Virus record (IMG/VR): IMGVR_UViG_3300037245_000401
Span: 1 to 49,557 of that record
Origin: a virus
DNA length: 49,557 nucleotides
Strand: one strand, 5' to 3'
Every line of letters begins with the position of its first letter. Position 1 is the stretch's first letter. Positions 9,029 to 15,080 of the stretch are shown in pieces. The translations under genes and the position numbers were made by a program. The notes beneath the pieces are model-generated. The model saw only the letters and a program-made list of their open reading frames with translations. It was not told the origin of the DNA and did no database searches.

Positions 9029-9397
9029 TTATCCCCTATAAAGGATGTAAACCTTTGCCCCATTAGTGGCCCCGTAGAACTTCAGATGGGCTGGATTAGA
9101 AACTGGAACTGGCAAATAAACGAATGACAGCATCAAGAAGTCTTCTACAGCAGCATCGCCTTCACCAATTTTCATGCGAACATCAGAGCCATCAGTCCAA
9201 ACAATAGTAGACCTGCACGCCTGATTGGTGCCCCCGGCTTTATTTCCAATGATGGTTAATACTTCAGTTCCACCGCCCACACTATTCTTAGACAATGACG
9301 CAACGGCCTCATTGAATATCAATGACTGATTTTCTTCAATGGCAGGGTTAATCCTTTTGCCATCTTTGTTTGAAATATAAAATTCACCTTGACTCAT
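9029..9397 (-). CDS. Hypothetical virion-associated protein
   Basis: A 122-residue, beta-rich protein with repeated short motifs (SNKDGKRINPAIEENQ near the N-terminus; HLKFYGATNGAKVYILYRG at the C-terminus). It is preceded by TAGGAG and by a strong terminator hairpin (9423-9451), so it may begin a new transcript or be expressed by read-through. It lies in the structural block; no family recognised. Confidence 0.6.
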   Translation of the reverse strand: MSQGEFYISNKDGKRINPAIEENQSLIFNEAVASLSKNSVGGGTEVLTIIGNKAGGTNQACRSTIVWTDGSDVRMKIGEGDAAVEDFLMLSFVYLPVPVSNPAHLKFYGATNGAKVYILYRG

Positions 9398-9422
9398 ATT
9401 TCTCCTATGTTAAACGAAAACT

Positions 9423-9451
9423 ACCCCGGACAGATTATCTCCATCCGGGGT
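9423..9451 (-). terminator. Rho-independent-type terminator
   Basis: An 8-bp perfect stem (ACCCCGGA/TCCGGGGT) encloses a 13-base loop. Read leftward it is followed by AGTTTTCGTTT. It lies right after the structural gene 9472-10521. A nearly identical terminator with the same loop core (AATCTG) follows the paralogous gene at 49302, so gene end and terminator were duplicated together. Confidence 0.75.
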
Positions 9452-9471
9452 CAGTTGTTAATTAGTATATC

Positions 9472-10521
9472 TTAATACTCCTGTGCAATACGAACCCAGT
9501 CAATAGAAGCTACAATAGTAGTAGCACTTGCCGAGTCTATGGCAAAGTAAAATCCCATCTCTTCGCCATTCGGGAAATTAGCAGCACTTATCTGGACAGT
9601 ATCTGCTAAGGCCACGCCATCAATATAAAAGGTAATGGTTTCACCATCAGAGCGGATGCCCAACTTGGAATAACTGTTGATCACGATAGTCCCGCCTGTT
9701 GCTGACAATACGGTATGCCCGGCAGTATTATACTGAGTCTGCCACTGATCTCCGTCAGCCTGTTCAATTTTGAAGCCGACGTAAGTAACGTCTTTCATTC
9801 CGCCACCAGCGACACTCATAAGTTCATCTGTGGCCATCTGAGCTTCTTCTGAAAGACCACAGAACAGATTGATCTTATCATTAGTTACGTTATCTACTTT
9901 AATTCTGGCTTCCATCCAGAACTTCTTGCCCGCGACGAAGCTAAACATGCCAGCTGTCTCAATGTTCTGAGGATATGCAATTCTACCGTCTGCGTCTTCA
10001 TCAGTAGTAACGGTAAGCGTTACCACTCCGTGAACATCAGTAGCCAACGTGGTAACAGTGACACCTGTCAATGTGAACGCTGCCCAGTCACCCACGGTTC
10101 CAAGTGCGGCAGCAGCAGAAACCGACTGATTGGCAGCTACTACAATTCCGTCATGGAAATCATCTAAGAAGTGCGCACCAAGCTGAGGATTCAATGTGTA
10201 GTCAAGCACAGGACAATCGCCCCATATCGCAGGGCTGGGTCCGCGACCAGCAGCTGTACCATACGCAACAGGTACATCAGCTATAACTGCGTTAAAATCA
10301 GAACTAGTGTTGGAACCTTCATTAACGTACGCTGAAGTGTTCGCCCCGCCGGTAGTCTTCTTAAATATCGCTCCTGTGATGTAGCCCGCTGTTCCGTCTA
10401 CCGGAACTATAGTGCCATACGCCTCGATAATTCCATCAGCTGATCTCAGTGTCGGCTGTGGCGTTACGTTAGATGCAGGATATAAAGTATTCTGCATCTG
10501 TGAATAGTTGTTCAAACTCAT
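9472..10521 (-). CDS. Lectin-like structural protein, paralog A
   Basis: The 349-residue protein starts at ATG 10521 (AAGGAG 5 bases upstream; an in-frame GTG lies 6 bases further up). It has the signature RGPSPAIWGDCP at about residue 100, then GAHFLDDFHDG, a beta-rich C-terminal half with WMEARIKVDN, GFKIEQADGDQW and FYIDGVAL, and it ends DWVRIAQEY. Two other genes share this order (junction-spanning gene; 46693-47736). I infer a virion protein with a ConA-like C-terminal domain; carbohydrate binding is possible. It is isolated by a hairpin upstream and a terminator downstream, consistent with high independent expression. Confidence 0.75.
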   Translation of the reverse strand: MSLNNYSQMQNTLYPASNVTPQPTLRSADGIIEAYGTIVPVDGTAGYITGAIFKKTTGGANTSAYVNEGSNTSSDFNAVIADVPVAYGTAAGRGPSPAIWGDCPVLDYTLNPQLGAHFLDDFHDGIVVAANQSVSAAAALGTVGDWAAFTLTGVTVTTLATDVHGVVTLTVTTDEDADGRIAYPQNIETAGMFSFVAGKKFWMEARIKVDNVTNDKINLFCGLSEEAQMATDELMSVAGGGMKDVTYVGFKIEQADGDQWQTQYNTAGHTVLSATGGTIVINSYSKLGIRSDGETITFYIDGVALADTVQISAANFPNGEEMGFYFAIDSASATTIVASIDWVRIAQEY

Positions 10522-10554
10522 TACCACTCCTTCTTTCTAAACTATATTATTAGT

Positions 10555-10578
10555 AACCCCCAGTTACGCAACCGGGTT
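10555..10578 (-). other. Intercistronic hairpin
   Basis: AACCC and GGGTT pair, with an inner GTT/AAC, between the 110-residue gene (stop 10586) and the structural gene start (10521). It is short and lacks a T-run. It may be a processing or weak attenuation element. Confidence 0.35.
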
Positions 10579-10585
10579 CTTTTAG

Positions 10586-10918
10586 CTAAAGTTTGACTCC
10601 GATCTTCTTCGCGGCAATTTTACGCATATCAGCAAGATGATCCTGTGTAGCTGATAGCATGCCCACATTACCGTCCTGAGATTTCGGTCTGAAGTTCATG
10701 TCCCATAGACTCTGGAAGAGCAACTGCGCGGACTCTTCGGACATAGTAACAAGTGGATCACGCTGCTGGAATGGTCCGATCTCTTCAAAAACTGGGGAAT
10801 GCACTGCACACACTGTTTTACCCAGAGAATCATACGTGGTTGCATAGACTGCTATTGACCTGTGGTGCTGGAACATTCTCGCTACGTCAAGCTCTACATT
10901 TACCTTTGCTTCATCCAT
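10586..10918 (-). CDS. Hypothetical protein
   Basis: A 110-residue soluble protein, MDEAKVNVELDVARMFQHHRS start with AAGGAG 9 bases upstream. It has mixed alpha/beta composition and a tail rich in charged residues (DHLADMRKIAAKKIGVKL). No motif recognised. It lies between small accessory genes and the structural block. Confidence 0.6.
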   Translation of the reverse strand: MDEAKVNVELDVARMFQHHRSIAVYATTYDSLGKTVCAVHSPVFEEIGPFQQRDPLVTMSEESAQLLFQSLWDMNFRPKSQDGNVGMLSATQDHLADMRKIAAKKIGVKL

Positions 10919-10930
10919 AGTTTACTCTCC

Positions 10931-11104
10931 TTAATTCATTGAACTAGGAAGTACGAGAGGACTGTGTTTACGTTTTTTCTTGCCCCTGATTACCTCAGTA
11001 CACTCTTGGATGAAGGCGTCCTTGGACATGTCTTTTTGCGGTAGCTGGTCGAACACTCGACTCAGCATCTGCTCTGACAATTCTTTTGGGCTTGGTTCTG
11101 GCAT
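10931..11104 (-). CDS. Small hypothetical protein (overlaps another frame)
   Basis: A 57-residue open frame starts ATG 11104 with AAGGGGAAAA upstream and ends 10931. Its composition is protein-like: an amphipathic helix around KELSEQMLSRVFDQLP, then a basic stretch GKKKRKHS. It overlaps the 3' two-thirds of the 10995-11186 frame. The overlap could be a true nested pair, or the C-terminal part of the other frame could be non-functional. Confidence 0.5.
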   Translation of the reverse strand: MPEPSPKELSEQMLSRVFDQLPQKDMSKDAFIQECTEVIRGKKKRKHSPLVLPSSMN

Positions 11105-11186
11105 TGCTTTTCCCCTTGAATTTTATGAGTTCGTCGTAAAGTTTACGGGCCGTCTTTAGAAACTGCTCCCGGCTTACTGATTTCAT
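10995..11186 (-). CDS. Small basic hypothetical protein
   Basis: A 63-residue frame with an excellent ribosome site (GGAGGT 5 bases before ATG 11186). Residues 1-30 form a plausible basic helix (REQFLKTARKLYDELIKF). The second half is Arg-rich and shares DNA with the 10931-11104 gene, so its C-terminus may be a frame-shadow. It overlaps the upstream zinc-ribbon gene by 44 bases. Confidence 0.45.
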   Translation of the reverse strand: MKSVSREQFLKTARKLYDELIKFKGKSNARTKPKRIVRADAESSVRPATAKRHVQGRLHPRVY

Positions 11187-11343
11187 TACTGACCTCCGCG
11201 ACCATTACGCCAAGGCATTTAGCGCATATATACTGATGGAGCTTAAAAACTCCCTGCTTACTTTCCATCAGAGCTATGGGAACAGTGCTGCCACATTTAT
11301 CAGTGCAGCGCAGGGTGCCTCTCAGAATTCTTCTGGTATCCAT
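11143..11343 (-). CDS. Small zinc-ribbon-like protein
   Basis: The 66-residue protein contains LRCTDKCG near residue 11 and YICAKCLGVMV near residue 38, two cysteine pairs (CxxxC and CxxC) spaced as in a small zinc ribbon. AAGGAG lies 6 bases before the start. It belongs to a run of small Cys-rich proteins (11.1-12.2 kb) in this accessory block. Function unknown; nucleic acid or protein binding is the general expectation for such folds. Confidence 0.55.
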   Translation of the reverse strand: MDTRRILRGTLRCTDKCGSTVPIALMESKQGVFKLHQYICAKCLGVMVAEVSNEISKPGAVSKDGP

Positions 11344-11429
11344 AGTAATCTCCTTAAGTTTATCTGAAGCAGCAGCTTTGGTCCCTACGATTAGTACTAC
11401 TGCCCCAGATTATAAAATGCCGAGGCGTA

Positions 11430-11816
11430 TTAGCTCGTTATGTTTAACGAGTCCCCCGGATAAGAGTTTAAATAACATTCAGCGATTATCGTTTCAAGTT
11501 CCTGACTTACTATTTCACTGCTGTCTTCGCCCATCTTAGTTTTACCAAACGTAACGACGTGCAACATCTCGTGTATGACAACCTGATACATGCTGACATT
11601 TCCAGCCTTACATATTCCTCTGCTGATGTTTACATTCGCCTGTAGTAAATTCTGGTCCACTTCGCACAGTCCATGACAATCAGCATGATAGCCGACCGGC
11701 CACATCTTTAGTGTAATATCCCAGTCACGGAGATTCATCTTTCTCTTACACCAGTTTATGCATTTCATTAACTGCCGTGCAGTGACTGCATTGTAGGGTA
11801 GATTATATCTCGGCAT
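11430..11816 (-). CDS. HExxH zincin-type metallopeptidase-like protein
   Basis: The 128-residue protein carries VVIHEMLHVVTFG (HExxH, residues about 83-87), the zinc-binding helix of zincin metallopeptidases. A downstream conserved acidic stretch (SSEIVSQELETII) could supply the third ligand. The N-terminal part, KMNLRDWDITLKMW, resembles the strand region before the helix in SprT/WLM-like small phage peptidases. No signal peptide is present, so it acts in the cytoplasm or virion. The substrate is unknown. AGGAG lies upstream of the start. Confidence 0.65.
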   Translation of the reverse strand: MPRYNLPYNAVTARQLMKCINWCKRKMNLRDWDITLKMWPVGYHADCHGLCEVDQNLLQANVNISRGICKAGNVSMYQVVIHEMLHVVTFGKTKMGEDSSEIVSQELETIIAECYLNSYPGDSLNITS

Positions 11817-11824
11817 GTCATCTC

Positions 11825-12004
11825 CTATCTATAGATGTTCGAGCAGTCAGGGCATATCATGTTATTCTCGGAGATCATCTCCCACCCTCTTGCTACAAAT
11901 TCTGCGACTGCATGCTCGCTGGTAAAACTTTCATCCGGGTCTTTTATCACCGCCGTAGCTTTACATATGCATTCCACGTGCCACACATTATGTTGCTTAT
12001 CCAT
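11825..12004 (-). CDS. Small zinc-ribbon protein, paralog 1
   Basis: A 59-residue protein. Start chosen at ATG 12004 because AGGAGATGAC precedes it and an earlier start would overlap the upstream gene. It has VECICKA, then SEHAVAEFVARGWE, then MICPDCSNIYR: a CxC/CxxC pair around an EAxxxFxxxGW core. The neighbour at 12013-12225 has the same layout, so the two are diverged duplicates. The role is unknown. Confidence 0.62.
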   Translation of the reverse strand: MDKQHNVWHVECICKATAVIKDPDESFTSEHAVAEFVARGWEMISENNMICPDCSNIYR

Positions 12005-12012
12005 GTCATCTC

Positions 12013-12225
12013 CTATTTCTTTAACAGACAAGTCGGGCACCACCACCCTCTCAAGTATTTATATCTCCAACCTACGAGTTCAAAGTTATATGCCGCTTCT
12101 GCTTTTGATATTTCATGGGAGCAGTCATTAGTGTTAATAGACTCTTTACATCTATTACAGGTCAGGTGGTGAATCTTCTCAGTGTATATCGAGCCGAGTC
12201 CCACGCGATCACCTTTTCTCGCCAT
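12013..12225 (-). CDS. Small zinc-ribbon protein, paralog 2
   Basis: A 70-residue protein starting at ATG 12225 (AGGAGAAAGAAG upstream). It has LTCNRCKES, then KAEAAYNFELVGWR, then WWCPTCLLKK, the same CxxC - EA...F...GW - CPxC pattern as paralog 1. It begins 11 bases after the stop of the PAPS-reductase-family gene, so these are probably co-translated. Confidence 0.62.
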   Translation of the reverse strand: MARKGDRVGLGSIYTEKIHHLTCNRCKESINTNDCSHEISKAEAAYNFELVGWRYKYLRGWWCPTCLLKK

Positions 12226-12235
12226 CTTCTTTCTC

Positions 12236-13132
12236 CTATCGGTAAGCCACTCCCAATTCATCTAGCACTTCGCATCCGCCATGTGCCTCAAGGTTCTTAA
12301 ACTGACCGGGAGAACGTGCCCTCATGCGCTGAAAACGATTAGGCTCCGATTCCATATGGGCACCAAACATACAGTATTTGCACCCTGTCCGCTCTTCGCC
12401 TTTATCATAGATACTGGAGTAGGGTAGCTCGTATTTCTTGATATACTCCCACACGTCCTCTTCTTTCCAGAACGCCATTGGGGAGGAAATTGGAGTAGCC
12501 TGATCAAATGAATTGCACCCAGATTTAAGATACATCACTCTACGCATGGATGACTCACCGGCCATCATTCCGGTGAACGCTTTTCTCCCTGACTCTCTGG
12601 CATATGTCTTCAGTGGTTTTTTCTTCATCACATTGCAGCACTGCTCAGAACATTTGAACGGGGCATCTATCAAGTAGTGCCACTTTATTGGAATTGTCCT
12701 CTGCTGCTTCTTTCCGCTGGTAGGATTTATCCCGCCATGCAGGCGCAACTCTTTTTGAAGCTCGCTTTTAGTACAACGGTATCTTGACAGTCCCATTGAC
12801 ACCTGCTTGCTAACTACTGGCCAGCCATACTTTTCCACAATCTGCCAGAACGTCATAGTCGGTTTGATCCAGACCACGTTATTAACTGTCTTTACGAAAT
12901 CTATTATCTCTTTATACTCAAGTCCAGTATTTACGAACACTGCTGGCACATCAGGATAAATCTTACGGACCTGATCAAGCAGAACCGTAGAGTCTTTGCC
13001 ACCGGAGAAGCTGATGTACACTTGGCCATGCCAATGCTCGTACCATGAGATGATTCTCTTCTCAGTGTACTTCTCCTTCATCCACAGTGGCATGGCCTGC
13101 CGCACCTGAAGCTGCCATCTCTGTAACTTCAT
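12236..13132 (-). CDS. PAPS reductase family (PP-loop) protein
   Basis: The 298-residue protein has the PP-loop nucleotide-binding motif SFSGGKDSTVLLDQV (about residues 42-56), the hallmark of the adenine nucleotide alpha-hydrolase/PAPS reductase family. Additional family-type regions are VFVNTGLEYKE and the two cysteine clusters CSEQCC (about 165) and GCKYCMFG (about 256), which could hold an Fe-S cluster or zinc. Phages commonly encode this family. Known relatives reduce PAPS, activate sulfate, or act in DNA phosphorothioation (DndC), and the phage substrate is not established. This is the first gene of the leftward block after the 1-kb control region. Confidence 0.8.
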   Translation of the reverse strand: MKLQRWQLQVRQAMPLWMKEKYTEKRIISWYEHWHGQVYISFSGGKDSTVLLDQVRKIYPDVPAVFVNTGLEYKEIIDFVKTVNNVVWIKPTMTFWQIVEKYGWPVVSKQVSMGLSRYRCTKSELQKELRLHGGINPTSGKKQQRTIPIKWHYLIDAPFKCSEQCCNVMKKKPLKTYARESGRKAFTGMMAGESSMRRVMYLKSGCNSFDQATPISSPMAFWKEEDVWEYIKKYELPYSSIYDKGEERTGCKYCMFGAHMESEPNRFQRMRARSPGQFKNLEAHGGCEVLDELGVAYR

Positions 13133-13296
13133 CTTCTTTCTCCAATTAAATAAGGTAGTCCCTCTATATACTCCACCGAATTAGCTGATCTTGCACTATT
13201 GGCCGGACAAATCCCTGAATTTTATGCAGATTTCCGTTTATCCGTATAATATAGCCAGATAGTGCCAGTTATACTCTATCGGGGTGTAGATAATAA

Positions 13297-13323
13297 AGGT
13301 CTACTAGACCTATACTGTCTACA
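13297..13323. repeat. Palindromic element 1 of GTCTASTAGAC family
   Basis: AGGTCTACTAGACCT is a perfect palindrome about a central C. It is followed after 5 bases by GTCTACA, a half-site of the same motif. Sister copies lie at 13451, 13520 and 13994. Confidence 0.75.
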
Positions 13324-13450
13324 TTATAAAAATATTATATATCTCCGTCGACCTAGTTAGGGGTCCCGACTTCCTCACGTAAAAATGTCGAGGGTGTCAC
13401 CGGGGGGCGTCCGATAACTACGTGTTGGTCCGATAATACACAGACATAGC

Positions 13451-13477
13451 AGGTCTAGTAGACCTCGTACGTCTACA
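13451..13477. repeat. Palindromic element 2 of GTCTASTAGAC family
   Basis: AGGTCTAGTAGACCT is a perfect palindrome about a central G. It is followed after 5 bases by GTCTACA, exactly as in element 1 (154 bp away). Confidence 0.75.
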
Positions 13478-13519
13478 GATCAGGCGTAGGCAGGGCGAAA
13501 CACCTATTATAGAGGTAAG

Positions 13520-13542
13520 AGGTCTAGTAGATCTAGTAGACC
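13520..13542. repeat. Palindromic element 3 (extended)
   Basis: GGTCTAGTAGA is joined directly to TCTAGTAGACC, giving a double-length element. A TGTATGTATACATACA palindrome follows at once. Confidence 0.7.
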
Positions 13543-13632
13543 CTGTATGTATACATACATTACATGCGACAATCGTAAGTCGTTACTACATAAGGGGTTA
13601 ACGTTATCCTGGACATTGACGTGTATTGTACT

Positions 13633-13667
13633 GTTCATATTTGAACTAAGCATATTCATATATGAAC
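13633..13667. promoter_or_regulatory. Tandem operator-like palindromes
   Basis: GTTCATATTTGAAC (13633-13646) and ATTCATATATGAAC (13654-13667) share the consensus RTTCATATWTGAAC. Their centres are exactly 21 bp apart, two helical turns, so two dimers would sit on the same face of DNA. This is a typical arrangement for a repressor or initiator pair. Confidence 0.55.
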
Positions 13668-13685
13668 ATTTGCTGCCATGGCAGA

Positions 13686-13713
13686 TGGCGTAGATAGATA
13701 TTTACCTACGCCA
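13686..13713. repeat. TGGCGTAG hairpin, copy 1
   Basis: TGGCGTAG and CTACGCCA form an 8-bp perfect inverted repeat around ATAGATATTTAC. A near copy is at 13935-13963. Confidence 0.6.
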
Positions 13714-13748
13714 CCATAACCCACTATCCTATAAGCACTTACATAAAT

Positions 13749-13900
13749 ATGGTATAGGTGGCATAGTAAAACTTGACCTCACTCCTTATAGGAATAGAGA
13801 TGTACACAAGATAATAATAGTAGACACACTATAAACACTAATATACGTCTATATTTTACTATGAAGGAATATGACTTTTTACTATACCACCTACGCCATA
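13749..13900. repeat. Long inverted repeat pair
   Basis: The segment 13749-13771 (containing GGTATAGGTGGCATAGTAAA) and the reverse complement of 13877-13900 (GGCGTAGGTGGTATAGTAAA) match over about 24 bp with about three differences. The arms point towards each other across roughly 105 bp and contain the GGYRTAG core of the hairpins on either side. Confidence 0.55.
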
Positions 13901-13934
13901 TCTTCATAAATATAGTAGTAGTAAAGGTTTACAG

Positions 13935-13963
13935 TGGCGTAGATAGATTATTTACCTATACCA
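13935..13963. repeat. TGGCGTAG hairpin, copy 2
   Basis: TGGCGTAG pairs with CTATACCA (one mismatch, one G-T) around ATAGATTATTTAC. The loop is almost the same as in copy 1, so the whole element is repeated. Confidence 0.55.
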
Positions 13964-13993
13964 CATGCCACGGCAATCTCTAACGGATAGAAT

Positions 13994-14020
13994 AGGTCTA
14001 GTAGATGTTTAATGTCTACA
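13994..14020. repeat. Palindromic element 4 of GTCTASTAGAC family (half)
   Basis: AGGTCTAGTAGAT keeps the left half of the palindrome. GTCTACA follows at the same distance as in elements 1 and 2. It ends 45 bp before the early promoter -35 box, a position suitable for control of that promoter. Confidence 0.65.
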
Positions 14021-14064
14021 GCTATAAATATTTAGGGTTTATTCGAGAATATTTAAAATAGTTG

Positions 14065-14093
14065 TTGACAAATGATAGCCTGTGAGTTATACT
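14065..14093 (+). promoter_or_regulatory. Sigma-70-type early promoter P1
   Basis: TTGACA (14065-14070), a 17-base spacer, and TATACT (14088-14093). This is near consensus, 40 bp before the first rightward gene, and is the likely entry point for host RNA polymerase. Confidence 0.85.
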
Positions 14094-14132
14094 ATAATAA
14101 AGTAAATACTGTTTAGGTAGAGGAAAATAATT

Positions 14133-14330
14133 ATGAAAAGATCAAAGATCAATAAAATTAAGAAGCAAAACAACTGGAGACAGGGGCGACCCGATGCCCA
14201 TTGTGATATTTGTGTCTCAATAGATTCATACCAGTATAATGGTGGGTTTGGTACAAGGTTACAGAAAACATGCAAGACGTTGAAGATAAACACGGACGGC
14301 GTTACTGTTTGCGACCAATTTAAAAAATAG
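14133..14330 (+). CDS. Small basic Cys-containing early protein
   Basis: The first rightward gene encodes 65 residues with a lysine-rich start (KRSKINKIKKQNNW) and four cysteines (HCDICVS ... QKTCKTLKI ... TVCDQF). A small zinc-binding or host-takeover protein is possible. A strong promoter lies 40 bp upstream. No family recognised. Confidence 0.65.
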   Translation: MKRSKINKIKKQNNWRQGRPDAHCDICVSIDSYQYNGGFGTRLQKTCKTLKINTDGVTVCDQFKK

Positions 14331-14333
14331 TTC

Positions 14334-14362
14334 TTGACTTCTCATATAAAATAGTGTATAGT
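14334..14362 (+). promoter_or_regulatory. Sigma-70-type early promoter P2
   Basis: TTGACT (14334-14339), 17-base spacer, TATAGT (14357-14362). The spacer end and -10 box (ATAGTGTATAGTA) are the same as in the promoter at 18256. It begins inside the gap after the first gene and drives the next gene at 14412. Confidence 0.85.
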
Positions 14363-14369
14363 AATAATA

Positions 14370-14399
14370 GTTGTTTAATTGTTAATCGTTGTTTAATTG
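14370..14399 (+). repeat. 12-bp direct repeat in leader
   Basis: GTTGTTTAATTG occurs at 14370-14381 and 14388-14399, 18 bp apart, between promoter P2 and the ribosome site. The TGTTTAATTG core recurs before other early genes (for example 15547). Confidence 0.6.
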
Positions 14400-14411
14400 G
14401 AGATTAGAATA

Positions 14412-14702
14412 ATGGGTAACAAAATGCCAGAAACTAAACCAAACCTTACCACTAAATGCCCTTGCGGCGAAACTATCGCGGTAATCTGGGGTTACGATGA
14501 TTTATTCGATGAGTATTGTTATCAAATTTGTAACATTAAATGCCCTAAGTGCGGCAGAACATCGACAGGCGGCAACTGCAAGACTGGCGAAGTTTATCCC
14601 GACTGGATTACACCTAGGGACCTCGCACGTTCAAACGCTGAATATCAAGCTCAGTGCTTTGATGCTGACAATAACGAGTTTTACGGTCGTGGTAATTGGT
14701 AA
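14412..14702 (+). CDS. Zinc-ribbon-type early protein
   Basis: The 96-residue protein starts at ATG 14412 with GGAG 9 bases upstream. It has two CxC/CxxC knuckles: TKCPCGETIAV near residue 15 and NIKCPKCGRTSTGG near residue 42, plus further Cys. The tail is acidic and aromatic (FDADNNEFYGRGNW). A zinc-binding adaptor is likely; the target is unknown. It has its own promoter (14334). Confidence 0.7.
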   Translation: MGNKMPETKPNLTTKCPCGETIAVIWGYDDLFDEYCYQICNIKCPKCGRTSTGGNCKTGEVYPDWITPRDLARSNAEYQAQCFDADNNEFYGRGNW

Positions 14703-14737
14703 GATACACCCTGAATTTGACTATAAGTATAAAAATG

Positions 14738-14793
14738 ACTAAATATTCAATAGTAGTCAGCAAATTACGGTTGACTACTATCAAGTATTTAGT
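14738..14793 (+). other. Long two-part RNA hairpin
   Basis: ACTAAATA/TATTTAGT (8 bp) and ATAGTAGTCA/TGACTACTAT (10 bp) form one stem with a 4x4 internal loop and a 12-base apex. It lies after the zinc-ribbon gene and 33 bases before the first leader hairpin. There is no T-run, so RNase processing is as likely as attenuation. Confidence 0.6.
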
Positions 14794-14825
14794 AGTTCTT
14801 TAAAAAGTTAATAAGCGGATAAATG

Positions 14826-14874
14826 GTTAATGGTTGCCAGTTGTGGATATTGTGCCGCACTGGTTACCGCTAAC
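14826..14874 (+). promoter_or_regulatory. Covarying leader hairpin 1
   Basis: GTTA-AT-GGTTGCCAGT pairs with ACTGGTTACC-GC-TAAC: a 4-bp outer stem, a 2x2 internal loop, then a 10-bp inner stem (one T-T, one G-T) and a 17-base loop. It is followed by CTATTTATTACTTTAATGAAGGG and the start of the 58-residue gene. It is preceded by TAAATGGTTAA, matching the TAAATGCTTA box of the other copies. Confidence 0.7.
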
Positions 14875-14903
14875 TATTTATTACTTTAATGAAGGGACAA
14901 AAG

Positions 14904-15080
14904 ATGTATGCAATAAAGTTTGAACGCAAGAAAGCCGAAAAGCTTACAACTAAAAGACTGCGTAACAGGTTTACATCAAGACTGTTTAAGCTCAATAACT
15001 TCTATTCGTTATTGAAGAGTCAACAGGAATTAGTCGATAATGCTGTTAATGAATTTCTGGCAGGTAAGGCGGTGACATAA
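14904..15080 (+). CDS. Small basic protein, duplicated family, copy 1
   Basis: A 58-residue, strongly basic helical protein. The start at ATG 14904 is chosen because GAAGGG lies 10 bases upstream and the paralog at 15569 shares exactly this start. The C-terminal two-thirds (LTTKRLRNRFTSRLFKLNN, then LVDNAVNEFLAG) is almost identical to that copy. A nucleic-acid-binding role is possible. Its stop overlaps the next start (TAATG), implying coupled translation. Confidence 0.7.
   Translation: MYAIKFERKKAEKLTTKRLRNRFTSRLFKLNNFYSLLKSQQELVDNAVNEFLAGKAVT

Larger units (their letters stand above)
13133..14132. other. 1-kb non-coding divergent control region, candidate origin
   Basis: No plausible gene lies between the leftward PAPS-reductase-family gene and the first rightward gene. 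The region is packed with palindromes and repeats: four GTCTASTAGAC elements, two TTCATATWTGAA palindromes, a CTGCCATGGCAG palindrome (13673-13684), two TGGCGTAG hairpins, and a pair of long inverted copies. It holds the early promoter at 14065-14093. I could not find a convincing leftward sigma-70 promoter, so late transcription may need an activator or start elsewhere. Combined origin and operator region is inference. Confidence 0.7.

Noticed and set aside
13255-13276. Sigma-54 promoter on the leftward strand (TGGCAC)
   Set aside because: TGGCAC is present but the matching TTGC element at -12 is not.
13297-14020. CRISPR-like array
   Set aside because: The repeats are palindromic but unevenly spaced (154, 69 and 474 bp) and variable, without regular spacers.
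13133-14132. tRNA or other structured RNA gene in the control region
   Set aside because: No cloverleaf with TTCRA arm found; structures are short palindromes typical of DNA sites.
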